From positions 62,001 through 126,000 of the forward strand of contig WGCV01000002.1 in NCBI GenBank assembly GCA_015493615.1: a DNA stretch of 64,000 nt, read 5' to 3'. Both the position numbers and the translations under genes were made by a program. Shown here in pieces: positions 51,006 through 59,673 of this stretch. Position 1 is the first letter of the stretch, and each line of letters starts with the position of its first letter. The notes below the pieces were generated by a model. The model was not told the origin of the DNA and did not search any database. It saw only the letters and a program-made list of their open reading frames with translations. This DNA comes from Melioribacteraceae bacterium (GTDB lineage: Bacteria > Bacteroidota > Ignavibacteria > Ignavibacteriales > Melioribacteraceae).

Positions 51006-51032
51006 AAAGGCAATCTTTTTCGGATTGCCTTT
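51006..51032 (+). terminator. Rho-independent terminator after serC
   Basis: AAAGGCAATC and GATTGCCTTT form a ten-base-pair stem with a short T-rich loop, 14 bp after the serC stop. The A/T flanks make it usable in both directions. Confidence 0.85.
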
Positions 51033-51049
51033 ATTATTCAGGTTGAAAA

Positions 51050-51394
51050 ATGCCAAACATTCAAATTTTCGGGACACTAAAAAATAACGAAACGAAAAAA
51101 GCTATCCGCTACTTTAAGGAAAGAGGGATAAAATTTCATTTTATCGATTTACGCGAAAAGAACCTTGCAAAAGGAGAGCTTGAAAATATTTCCCGTAAAA
51201 TTCCGTTGGAAGAACTCTTGGACAAAGAGGGAAAAGAATATAAAAAAAGAAATCTCGCGTATATGAAGTTTAATATCGAAGAAGAAATACTTGAAGATTC
51301 GCTTCTTGTAAAGATGCCGATTGTCAGAAACGGTAAAGAAGCGACAATCGGATATCAGCCTGAAATTTGGGAAAATTGGATTAAAGAAAATTAA
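51050..51394 (+). CDS. ArsC/Spx/YffB-like protein without the active-site cysteine
   Basis: A 114-residue thioredoxin-fold protein. The ArsC/YffB layout is clear: IQIFGTLKNNETKKAIRYFKERGI at the start, FHFIDLREKNLAKGEL, a helical middle with YKKRNL, and SLLVKMPIVRNGKEATIGY (cis-Pro region) at the end. ArsC and YffB proteins have a cysteine in the first loop (C-x-T-x-K-K-A); here it is TLKNNETKKA, and the whole protein has no Cys. Arsenate reduction by the standard route is therefore excluded; it may bind thiols, proteins or glutathione. It precedes the DUF4301 gene by 19 bp. Confidence 0.83.
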   Translation: MPNIQIFGTLKNNETKKAIRYFKERGIKFHFIDLREKNLAKGELENISRKIPLEELLDKEGKEYKKRNLAYMKFNIEEEILEDSLLVKMPIVRNGKEATIGYQPEIWENWIKEN

Positions 51395-51413
51395 CTCTGG
51401 TCAAGGGGGCAAA

Positions 51414-52937
51414 ATGAAGTACGTTTTCAATTTATCGGAAATAGAACAAATTAGAGCGCACGGGCTTTCCGAAGAAGACGCTGTTGAACAAATCAATTAC
51501 ATCCTTTCCGGGACAAAGAAACCGGAATTGGTTCGTCCGGCAACTATCGGTGACGGCATTCGTGAACTGTCGAAATTCGAGATAAAGCGATTGTCAAAAC
51601 TTTTTAAAGAAAAGAAAAATAAATTTACATTTACCAAATTTGTCCCCGCCTCGGGAGCTGCGACAAGGATGTTCAAAGCGTTATCCGGCGTATTATTTCT
51701 ACACAAAACTCTAACTTATTCCGAATTGAAAAGTTTATCCGGGAAAAATGAAGACTATTCCAAAACACTTTATTTTCTCGAAAACTTTACCGAGTTCCCG
51801 TTCTCTTCCCTTTTGGAAGAAAGTGTTTCTTTATCCGAATTTACAGATGTAATTCCCTTGCTCGAAAAAATATTAACCGAAAAAGGATTAAATTTAGCAG
51901 ATTTTCCCAAAGCGCTTATTCCGTTCCACAAAGATTCGGAAAATATTAACACTCCCGTTCACGAACACTTAAACGAAGCCGTTAAACTTTTCGGCGATTA
52001 CGCCAATATACACTTTACCGTTTCCGAAAAACATGCCGAACGTTTTGAAGAGAATTTTGATTTGTTTTTAAAGCGCAATAATTTTAGCCGGGAAGAAATT
52101 TCCGTGGACTACTCTTTCCAATTGAGCAAGACAGATACGATTGCGCTTGACAGCGATAATCGATTGGCGAAAGATGAAAAGGGCAACGTTATTTTCCGTC
52201 CCGCAGGACACGGGGCTTTGCTAGAGAACCTCAACAAAATTAATTCCGATTTCATTTTTATTAATAATATTGATAACATTGCCCATCCTACGGTGCAAAA
52301 GGATATTATACTATATAAGCAAGCTCTCGGCGGGCTTGCAATAAAAATTAAAGAACAAATCGATTCGATACTGCTGGCGTTGAAAAGCAAAATAAACAGA
52401 CAAGCGAACTTGGAAGAAATCGAAGAATTTTTAAGTGAAAATTTATTTATCGATTTTAAAAACCTCAGCTTCTCGGAAACAGCCGAGATTGAGTTTCTTC
52501 TCGATTTACTAAACCGCCCGTTTCGAATTGCGGCTATGGTAAAGAACGAAGGCGAACCCGGGGGCGGACCTTTTTGGGTAAAAGAGGAAGGAAATTTTTC
52601 GCTCCAAATAATCGAGAAATCCCAAATCGACTTTTCGGATTTGTCCCAAGTGGAAATATTAAATAACTCCACTCATTTCAATCCTGTTGATATGGTTTGC
52701 TCGGTCAAAGATTATAACGGCAATAAGTTTGATTTAACTAAATTTGTCAACCATGATTTAGGAATTGTAACGAAAAAATCATATAACGGAAAAGAGCTTA
52801 AGGTTCTGGAATTGCCCGGGCTTTGGAACGGCGCAATGCACAACTGGCTTACGTTTTTCGTTGAACTTCCTCTTTTTACTTTTAATCCGGTTAAGGAAAT
52901 CAACGATTTACTCAAGAAGAATCATCTCGGCGAGTAA
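51414..52937 (+). CDS. DUF4301 family protein (nucleotidyltransferase-like)
   Basis: A 507-residue protein read from the ATG at 51414, which has AAGGGGG upstream. KFVPASGAATRMFKAL (about 64-79) looks like the glycine-rich loop of sugar-nucleotide pyrophosphorylases. FRPAGHGALLENLNKINSDFIFINNIDN (about 262-289) resembles their uridine and metal sites. Late blocks VKNEGEPGGGPFWVKE and LPGLWNGAMHNWLTFFVELPL are typical of DUF4301. Substrate unknown. It follows the ArsC-like gene by 19 bp, and its stop codon abuts that of the histidine kinase on the other strand. Confidence 0.8.
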   Translation: MKYVFNLSEIEQIRAHGLSEEDAVEQINYILSGTKKPELVRPATIGDGIRELSKFEIKRLSKLFKEKKNKFTFTKFVPASGAATRMFKALSGVLFLHKTLTYSELKSLSGKNEDYSKTLYFLENFTEFPFSSLLEESVSLSEFTDVIPLLEKILTEKGLNLADFPKALIPFHKDSENINTPVHEHLNEAVKLFGDYANIHFTVSEKHAERFEENFDLFLKRNNFSREEISVDYSFQLSKTDTIALDSDNRLAKDEKGNVIFRPAGHGALLENLNKINSDFIFINNIDNIAHPTVQKDIILYKQALGGLAIKIKEQIDSILLALKSKINRQANLEEIEEFLSENLFIDFKNLSFSETAEIEFLLDLLNRPFRIAAMVKNEGEPGGGPFWVKEEGNFSLQIIEKSQIDFSDLSQVEILNNSTHFNPVDMVCSVKDYNGNKFDLTKFVNHDLGIVTKKSYNGKELKVLELPGLWNGAMHNWLTFFVELPLFTFNPVKEINDLLKKNHLGE

Positions 52938-55900
52938 TTAAAATTTCACGGTAAATGTGCTTCCTTTTCCTTTTTCAGAGTCTATGAACAACTCGCCTTT
53001 ATTCAGTTCCACATATTGTTTGACTAAGGACAATCCCAAACCGTTTCCTTCATATTTTCTGGTATATCCTCCATCCTCCTGAGAAAAAGGCAAAAAGATA
53101 TTGCGTATGGATTTCTCGCTTATTCCTATTCCGGTATCGGAAACCGAAACAACAACTCTGTTATCCGAAGACTTGTTCGTCCGTATTACAACTTTTCCTC
53201 TATCGGTAAATTTGATTGCATTGTCAACCAAATTCAAGAAAATTTGTTTTAAAGAATATTCATCTTTATAAACAGTTTCGTTCTTAAGGTTATCCTCAAA
53301 TTCCAACTCCAAACCTTTTCTCTCCGCCGCCGATTTCGATTCAAGATAAACCCCGGCAAGAAGTCCCAAAATATCAATTTCCTTCGGACTATAATCATAA
53401 GTCCCTGTATGAAGTTCGGACATATTTAAGATTAAATCAATAGTCCTGATAATTCGTTTGCCCGCATTCTCCATACTCGTAAAAGCAAATTTCATGTCTT
53501 CTTCTATTTTGTCGCCAAGTTCATACCTAATCATTCCGCCGAAACTAAGCAAAGCGTTAATCGGGGTTCTTATCTCATGAGATATTAGAGTTAAGAATTC
53601 AGCTTTCAGTTTATCGGCTTTCTTTGCTTTATCCCTCGCTTTAATCAACTCTTCTTCCATTTTTTTACGCTTGGTTATATCGAATTGAACGTAAAGATAA
53701 TTAATGATTTTTCCTTCTTTATTTTTTATAGGAGTAACCGTACACAAAGCCCAGTACAAATCTCCGTTTTTCTTCTTCTTAGAAACTTCGCCGCGCCAAA
53801 CATCGCCGGAAACCAGCGCATCATAAATTTCACTGCAAGCATCGGTGTCGGAATAAAATGCGCGAGCGTCTTCCCCGAGTATTTCTTCAAGCTTAAATCC
53901 GGTTAAATCCGCGACATAGGGATTGGCAAAAACAATTTTGTCGTCTAAATCCGTTATTAAAATACCAACCGGACTTTGTTTAATCGCCTCGGAAAGTCTC
54001 AATATCTCAACAAGATGTTTCTTCTCCTCCGTAATGTCCTGAAGCACGGTAATTACAGCGTCCTTATCGCCCCATTGTGTTCTAAAAGAATTAGCGCTTA
54101 CGGTTAAAGTCTGATTCTCTTTTGTAATCACCTCAAATTCCAAAGATTTCAACTCCGCCTTAAAGTTATATTCGGAGCCGTAAAAATTAAGCGCATCCGC
54201 TCTGTAGGTTGGAGAAACAAGAGAAATAAATTCAAAGTTTCTTAACTCGTCATCGTTATAGCCCGATAATTTTTTAAACGCATTATTGTAAAATAGGATT
54301 TTGTTCCTGGAGGTAATAATAATGGCAAGGGGAAAATTATGGATTAATAGTCTGAAGTTTTTTTCATTGGCTTTAATTTCTTCATCTTTCTTAATACTCG
54401 AAGTAATATCGTTTGCCGTTCCGATCGTCCCTATTAATTTATCGTCGGCGTCATAAAGAGGAGCAATGTAAAAAGAAAAATCATAATGTTCGCCGTTCAA
54501 GTTCCCACTTACATGAGCGGTTACCGGCTCCAAACTTTTAAGTGCCGTATCTTCGTAGGACTTACTGATTTGATTAAAGGAGAATAAGTTTTCATCATAA
54601 TTATATTTTTCAAGCATCTCTTTTACAAATTCCGATTCATCTTTTCCAAGGACGTATCTGTAATCATCCACGCCAAGAAACAACTTTCGTAATTTATCAT
54701 TGGTAAAAATATATTTCCCGTCCAAATCTTTCGCCCAAATTAAATTCGGACTTGAATCTGAAATCAGCTTAATCAAATGAAGCGTATTTTTGTAGTTCCG
54801 TTCACTCTCTTTTAAGAGTTTACTTTCATGACGCTTTGTCGTAACGTCTCTTCCTGAAAAAACCAGTCCGTTAAACTCATCATTTCGGTCTTTCAGCGGA
54901 ACAATGGACAAATCAAAAATGTGTTTTATCCCATCTGCGGATTCAAGTTCAATGTCGGCTCTTACTTTTTTTCTCGAAAAGAAAGAATGTCTTAACACCT
55001 CATTCAAGCGGTTAAAATATTCTTTCTGAGCCGGCGAGTAAATTGAAATGTCTAATAAATCTCTATTAATAACCGATGTAGCGCTTAATCCGAAAAAATC
55101 AATAAACGTTTTATTAGCTTTAATTATTTTTCCATCCGAATTAAGGAAACAAATAATATCCTCTGTGCCGCTGTTAATAAGAGTTTCAAGCAAATCATTC
55201 TGTTCAAGCAGCGACCTTTCCGACTTTTTTTGTTCGGTGATATCAAAAACAAAATTCAAGATTGATTTATTGTTTTGCCAGACATAAGATACGGAACGCA
55301 TAACAAGCCAATGAAGATTGCCGTCGGAATCATAAGCCCGCACCTGATAACTGTTTATTCCGGACTCTCCTTCCATTAATTTCAAGGAGTTGTATTCGAT
55401 AAGGTTAGCGTCTTCCTTAACCACAACTTCATTTATTCTTTTGCCGAGAAGTTCATTGGTAGTTTTTTTAAGGATATCCGCAAAAGATTGATTTACAAAA
55501 ACAATTTGAGAATCGAAATGAATAAAAATTCCCTCTAATGAATTACTTATAATAGTTTGATATTGACTGTTCAGAATTTCAATTTTCTTATTTGCTAAAA
55601 CTCTGTCGGTAACGTCGGTAATAAAACTCATCGATGCGGGTTTGCCCTCCCAATTCAAAATTACGGCTGTAATTTCACCGTAAAACATTTTGCCTTTGGA
55701 CGTCAACATTCGTACTACATATCTGTTTTCAACATCTTCCCCCTTTAATCTTTTCCGATATGCTTCAGCGACTTTGGGCAAATCTTCAGGAAAAATAAAT
55801 TTTGTAATATCGCTTCCCAACAGACGTTCATATTTTTCATCGTACAATATTTCGGTTGTTCTGTTCATGAATATCAGCTTGAAATCTCTCATAACAATAA

Positions 55901-56402
55901 TCGCCTCGAGAGAATTTTGCACAACCGATTCATATCGGAACTTGCTTTCTTTAAGCTCTTTTAAAGTTTCTTCCTGTTCGGTAATATTTAACATAAAAGA
56001 GATGGAAGCTTTTTTCCCTTTCCAGAGATACGGAGTAGGTCTGTTTTCCAGCCAAAGAATCTCTCCCTTTTTATTGTAAATTCTGAATTTATAACTTCGT
56101 TTATAATTATCAGCTCCGGAGAAAATTTTTTTATGATTTTCAATTACAAGGTTTCTATCTTCTTCATGAACAAATCTCAGGAAGTTTTCGCCGATTAGTT
56201 CTTCTTTTTTCCAACCTGTTAATTCTTCGGTTCTGTGATTAACCCAAACAGTGCTTTTATCGTCAACAATGGCAATGGCTTCGTGAACCAACTCTAAAAT
56301 TGACTCGGCAAGTTTGGAATTACTATTCAAACTCGATTCCGATGATTGAATTTCGTTAACTAAGGAAATTAGTTCATCTTTGGTAAGCTTTTGAAGATTC
56401 AT
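52938..56402 (-). CDS. Multi-PAS hybrid-less sensor histidine kinase
   Basis: A 1154-residue cytoplasmic kinase without transmembrane segments. Seven PAS domains can be followed at about 25-140, 150-268, 272-395, 400-525, 535-665, 675-790 and 795-920, many ending in the PAC motif D-I/V-T-E/D. The dimerisation/phosphoacceptor helix has His942 in FLTLISHEIRTPINAL. The ATPase part shows NLVDNAIKFTDRG (N box), VSDTGIGIS (G1) and GNGLGLSLVKQY (G2). No receiver or output domain is attached and no regulator gene is adjacent, so the partner is unknown; the nearest is the response regulator at 47835. Confidence 0.93.
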   Translation of the reverse strand: MNLQKLTKDELISLVNEIQSSESSLNSNSKLAESILELVHEAIAIVDDKSTVWVNHRTEELTGWKKEELIGENFLRFVHEEDRNLVIENHKKIFSGADNYKRSYKFRIYNKKGEILWLENRPTPYLWKGKKASISFMLNITEQEETLKELKESKFRYESVVQNSLEAIIVMRDFKLIFMNRTTEILYDEKYERLLGSDITKFIFPEDLPKVAEAYRKRLKGEDVENRYVVRMLTSKGKMFYGEITAVILNWEGKPASMSFITDVTDRVLANKKIEILNSQYQTIISNSLEGIFIHFDSQIVFVNQSFADILKKTTNELLGKRINEVVVKEDANLIEYNSLKLMEGESGINSYQVRAYDSDGNLHWLVMRSVSYVWQNNKSILNFVFDITEQKKSERSLLEQNDLLETLINSGTEDIICFLNSDGKIIKANKTFIDFFGLSATSVINRDLLDISIYSPAQKEYFNRLNEVLRHSFFSRKKVRADIELESADGIKHIFDLSIVPLKDRNDEFNGLVFSGRDVTTKRHESKLLKESERNYKNTLHLIKLISDSSPNLIWAKDLDGKYIFTNDKLRKLFLGVDDYRYVLGKDESEFVKEMLEKYNYDENLFSFNQISKSYEDTALKSLEPVTAHVSGNLNGEHYDFSFYIAPLYDADDKLIGTIGTANDITSSIKKDEEIKANEKNFRLLIHNFPLAIIITSRNKILFYNNAFKKLSGYNDDELRNFEFISLVSPTYRADALNFYGSEYNFKAELKSLEFEVITKENQTLTVSANSFRTQWGDKDAVITVLQDITEEKKHLVEILRLSEAIKQSPVGILITDLDDKIVFANPYVADLTGFKLEEILGEDARAFYSDTDACSEIYDALVSGDVWRGEVSKKKKNGDLYWALCTVTPIKNKEGKIINYLYVQFDITKRKKMEEELIKARDKAKKADKLKAEFLTLISHEIRTPINALLSFGGMIRYELGDKIEEDMKFAFTSMENAGKRIIRTIDLILNMSELHTGTYDYSPKEIDILGLLAGVYLESKSAAERKGLELEFEDNLKNETVYKDEYSLKQIFLNLVDNAIKFTDRGKVVIRTNKSSDNRVVVSVSDTGIGISEKSIRNIFLPFSQEDGGYTRKYEGNGLGLSLVKQYVELNKGELFIDSEKGKGSTFTVKF

Positions 56403-56724
56403 TTAAACTCCGCATACTTGCTGATAAGTAGAAACAAAAATTTATTTTGGAGAACTCTTTGCATAAATTAAGAAACATAAAAATATTGATTATTTTATTA
56501 AAATAAAATCAACAATCATTTTTTTACGGTTCGGGAGGAAAATATTATTTAATTTTTACAACTACAAACCGTTAAAACGGTTGTTGCTATTCTAACTTGT
56601 TGTTAACCAACGGCTTAAGCCGTTGGTTAATAGTAACCTATTAATATTCTAACCGGTTCACCGGTTTTCCTTTTTTACAATAGCACGAAAATTATTTTTA
56701 TTTTTATTGTAAACTTATTCTATT
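56403..56724. other. Intergenic region with three palindromes
   Basis: No gene was found in these 322 bp. The left part (56403-56540) is AT-rich and probably holds the kinase promoter. The right part holds the palindrome cluster listed separately and likely also acts as transcript end for the GGR-like gene. Confidence 0.6.
56567..56666. repeat. Cluster of three REP-like palindromes
   Basis: AACCGTT-AA-AACGGTT (56567-56582), a perfect 28-base palindrome with core ACGGCTTAAGCCGT (56603-56630), and AACCGG-TTCA-CCGGTT (56651-56666). All begin with AACC. The middle one shares its CTTAAG core with the hairpin before the Y1 transposase at 12389. They lie 60-160 bp after the stop codon of the GGR-like gene. 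Confidence 0.75.
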
Positions 56725-57717
56725 TTAACAAAATATATTTGACCCCGTATCGCTGCATTTTTTTCTGAGAAACGGAAATAATATCCCGGGAATACTGTAC
56801 TTGGGAATTGAGTCCACTGAATAAGGAGAACCGTTCAATATCGAATCCGCCGCGAGCAAACCGCTTTTCACCGAAGGTCCAATCCCCTCGCCCATGTCAA
56901 GCGTTGCAAGTCCCACCGCGTCGCCGACAATAAAAGCATTTCCCGATCTTACTTTATTTACGCGCTTTCGTAAAAAATAACTGTAACCTCTCGCATGAAA
57001 ATCATAGTCGGTTACCAAACCTTTCTTCTTTAGTTTCTCCGTGAATAATTTCCAATGATCCCGGATTGTCATTCCGTTCTTTTTCATTCCGTTTAGCGTT
57101 CCGCCGATTCCGACATTTAGAAATCCGTTCTCTTTTGGAACGTACCACGAATAACCGGTAAGCTTGTTTTCCATAAACCAAAGTCTGCATTCCGGGTCAT
57201 TCCAATCGTAGGGAAACTCTTCTTCTATTGTTGTAATTTCGTCATCGTAAGAGCGCGGATTTATCTCCTTAAAAAACGTATGATATACGGGACAGTTAGT
57301 TCCGCCTGCGCCAATCAGATATTCGCTTTCATACAAACCGTCTATTACAAATTTCCCTTTGTGATTTACGATTTCTTTAACTTTATGAAGTTCGAAATCA
57401 GCTCCCGAATTTCGCAGAAGATAATCGTCCAGTTCATACCGTCGAATCGAATATTGCGTTGTGGGAAGCGGAATGTGAATTCCCTTAATATAGAAATGAA
57501 GCTTATTGTATTTTTTAATACCGCCCGTGTAGCTCGTAAAATCAAGTTCTAAATCTCTTACGGTTTCAGGAGTAATCCAGCCGGCGCAAAGTTTTAGTCT
57601 CGGGAAGGAATATTTATCCAAAATCAGAACTTTCTTTCCTCCCTGAACCAATTTCCTTGCTGCGCTGCTTCCGGCAGGTCCGCCTCCGACAATTATTACA
57701 TCGTAACTTTTTATCAT
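56725..57717 (-). CDS. FAD-dependent oxidoreductase, geranylgeranyl reductase (GGR) type
   Basis: A 330-residue flavoprotein from the ATG at 57717. The FAD-binding VGGGPAGSSAARKL (10-23) is followed by FPRLKLCAGW (the family's P-x-K-x-C-G-G-type motif, here LCAGW) and by GDAVGLATLDMGEGIGPSVKSG, the second FAD block. The C-terminal ring-like part is short. Its start overlaps the stop of the Cfa-type gene (ATGA), so the two are coupled. GGR enzymes reduce isoprenoid double bonds; the partner suggests a lipid substrate. Halogenases and other class A flavoproteins share the FAD motif but not the context. Confidence 0.82.
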   Translation of the reverse strand: MIKSYDVIIVGGGPAGSSAARKLVQGGKKVLILDKYSFPRLKLCAGWITPETVRDLELDFTSYTGGIKKYNKLHFYIKGIHIPLPTTQYSIRRYELDDYLLRNSGADFELHKVKEIVNHKGKFVIDGLYESEYLIGAGGTNCPVYHTFFKEINPRSYDDEITTIEEEFPYDWNDPECRLWFMENKLTGYSWYVPKENGFLNVGIGGTLNGMKKNGMTIRDHWKLFTEKLKKKGLVTDYDFHARGYSYFLRKRVNKVRSGNAFIVGDAVGLATLDMGEGIGPSVKSGLLAADSILNGSPYSVDSIPKYSIPGILFPFLRKKCSDTGSNIFC

Positions 57718-58829
57718 ATTTTTCTGCAATCAGGCTGAGTGCGCCCGACGGGCGTCAAAACAATATGCCAAAGCTGTGTTTGTCTCGAACGAAATCCGCC
57801 GGCGCTGCTTAACAGATAGTAATTCCACATTCTGCGAAAACGTTCGCCGTATTCATCCTTAAGCTCGGGCCACGCTTCATTAAATTTGTGATACCATGCC
57901 AGAAGAGTTTTATCATAATCTTCGCCGAAGTTGTGCCAATCTTCCATAACAAAAATATTTTCCATCGCCTCGCCCAACTGAGCTATTGAAGGAAGAACTC
58001 CGTTGGGGAAAATATATTTTGTAAGCCACGCGTTTGCCGTCGTTGCGCTGTCGTTCCTGCCAATTGTGTGAATAAACGCATATCCATCCTCGTTAAGATG
58101 TTCAAGCGCAAACTTCATGTAATTACGATAATTTTTATAACCTACATGCTCCATCATACCGATTGAAATTACTCTGTCGTACTTTCCCGTTGCGGCGCGG
58201 TAATCGTCGAGATAAAACTTAACGGGCAAATCCTTATAACGCTCTTTGGCGTATTCATATTGATTTTTGGAAACGGTGTAGCCGGTAACTTCAACGCCGT
58301 ACTTCTCGGCGGCGTAACCCGCAAAGGAACCGAAACCGCAACCGAGTTCGAGAACTGTCATGCCTGGTTCAAGATTAAGTTTCCTGCAAATTAAATCAAG
58401 TTTTGCCTCCTGCGCATCGTCAAGGTTATCGGCGTTGCGGTAATAAGCGCTTGTGTAATTCATTCGTTTGTCCAGCATTTTTTCGTACAAGTTGTTGCCT
58501 ATATCATAATGCTGGCGTCCTACTTCCCAAGATTTAGTTTTTGTCTGTAAATTTAATATCTTAGATTGGAGCAGATGGAGGGCAATTTTCCAGTCTCCGG
58601 TTACTTTGGATTCCAGATCCGCAAGCATTAAACGGTTAATCATTTCGTCAATCCGGTCGCAATCCCACCAACCATCCATATAGGATTCGCCTAACCCGAG
58701 CGCAGTTTCGTGAAGAACGCGTTTATATAATCTTTCATCGTGTACTTGGATATCATAAGGGCGAGAGCCGTTAATTTTAATGCCGGCAAGGTCAAGAAGC
58801 CCGACTACTACATCTTTTGCATCTTTCAT
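57714..58829 (-). CDS. Cyclopropane-fatty-acid-phospholipid synthase-type SAM methyltransferase
   Basis: A 371-residue enzyme that transfers a methyl or methylene group to an unsaturated phospholipid acyl chain. The ATG at 58829 has GAGGT five bases upstream. The N-terminal lipid-binding domain (1-110) contains LGLGESYMDGWWD. The catalytic part shows NYTSAYYRNADNLDDAQEAK (near 130-149), the SAM-binding VLELGCGFGSFAGY, ISIGMMEHVGYKNY and AWYHKFNEAWPEL, all typical of CfaS. It overlaps the GGR-like gene by four bases. Products could be cyclopropane, methylene-branched or methyl-branched lipids. Confidence 0.9.
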   Translation of the reverse strand: MKDAKDVVVGLLDLAGIKINGSRPYDIQVHDERLYKRVLHETALGLGESYMDGWWDCDRIDEMINRLMLADLESKVTGDWKIALHLLQSKILNLQTKTKSWEVGRQHYDIGNNLYEKMLDKRMNYTSAYYRNADNLDDAQEAKLDLICRKLNLEPGMTVLELGCGFGSFAGYAAEKYGVEVTGYTVSKNQYEYAKERYKDLPVKFYLDDYRAATGKYDRVISIGMMEHVGYKNYRNYMKFALEHLNEDGYAFIHTIGRNDSATTANAWLTKYIFPNGVLPSIAQLGEAMENIFVMEDWHNFGEDYDKTLLAWYHKFNEAWPELKDEYGERFRRMWNYYLLSSAGGFRSRQTQLWHIVLTPVGRTQPDCRKI

Positions 58830-58896
58830 AATCAACCTCACTTTTTTTATTTGTGAAGCAAAAAATATTTACATCACAAATATAACGAAAATGGGA

Positions 58897-59673
58897 TTAC
58901 TTTATAACGCCGAATGTACCTTCTTTAACCCAGCCCTTTTTGCCGTCGGAAAGTTTAACTTGTTCCCAGTCGCCGACTTTATCCTCAACTTGAACCTTAG
59001 TTCCCTCGTGAAGAATAAAAACAGCTTTTGCCGTTTCGTCGGGAGAGGTTCGCGCGGTAACTTCTTTCGAAAGAATAATCGCATAGTTTGAACTTTCGAT
59101 TTCACGGGCTTTCCCGATATAAACAAAGACGATCAGAATAAAAACCGCGAAAAGAAAACCGCCGCCGAAAAGCCCTCCTTTTTTTGCTCCGGGCGTCCTC
59201 CCGAAGATGAAAAGCCAAAGCGCTATCAGCAGCATTACAAAAACGGCGACAAGCGCAACGGCAAGCGTTTGAATTGAGAATAACGAGATGAAACTCCTCC
59301 ACCACCTGACAATAAAGAACTCAGGCAATGTATCAATTTTATCGACAATATGAGCGTTGGCGATTTTTAAGTTGTAACGTAAATCTTCGTTATCCGGAGC
59401 GAACCTCAAACCTTTTTCATAATTTAAAATTGCTCTGCCTAAGATTCCCTTTTTGTAGTATGAGTTTCCGAGATTATAATAAAGTTCGGGACTTTCAAAT
59501 CCCTCGTTTAATATTTTTTCATAATCGGCGATTGCTTCGTCATAATTTTTTGATATGTAAGCTTTGTTTGCTTTAACAACCAGACTATCCACTAAAACAT
59601 TCTGAGCCGAAACAGTTGTAAAACTTGCGGCGAAAAGTATGATTGTCAATAATTTTATTTTTATTAATTTCAT
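58897..59673 (-). CDS. batE: BatE-like TPR/SH3 membrane protein
   Basis: A 258-residue envelope protein, last gene of the bat operon. It has a signal peptide (1-23), TPR repeats (about 27-110 with ELYYNLGNSYYKKGILGRAI and YEKGLRFAPDN), two transmembrane helices (about 133-155 and 167-185), and a C-terminal SH3b domain (about 195-258, ending in GWVKEGTFGVI). The start overlaps the batD stop (ATGA). Bat proteins were named from Bacteroides aerotolerance and are linked to envelope stress; their mechanism is unsettled. Confidence 0.86.
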   Translation of the reverse strand: MKLIKIKLLTIILFAASFTTVSAQNVLVDSLVVKANKAYISKNYDEAIADYEKILNEGFESPELYYNLGNSYYKKGILGRAILNYEKGLRFAPDNEDLRYNLKIANAHIVDKIDTLPEFFIVRWWRSFISLFSIQTLAVALVAVFVMLLIALWLFIFGRTPGAKKGGLFGGGFLFAVFILIVFVYIGKAREIESSNYAIILSKEVTARTSPDETAKAVFILHEGTKVQVEDKVGDWEQVKLSDGKKGWVKEGTFGVIK

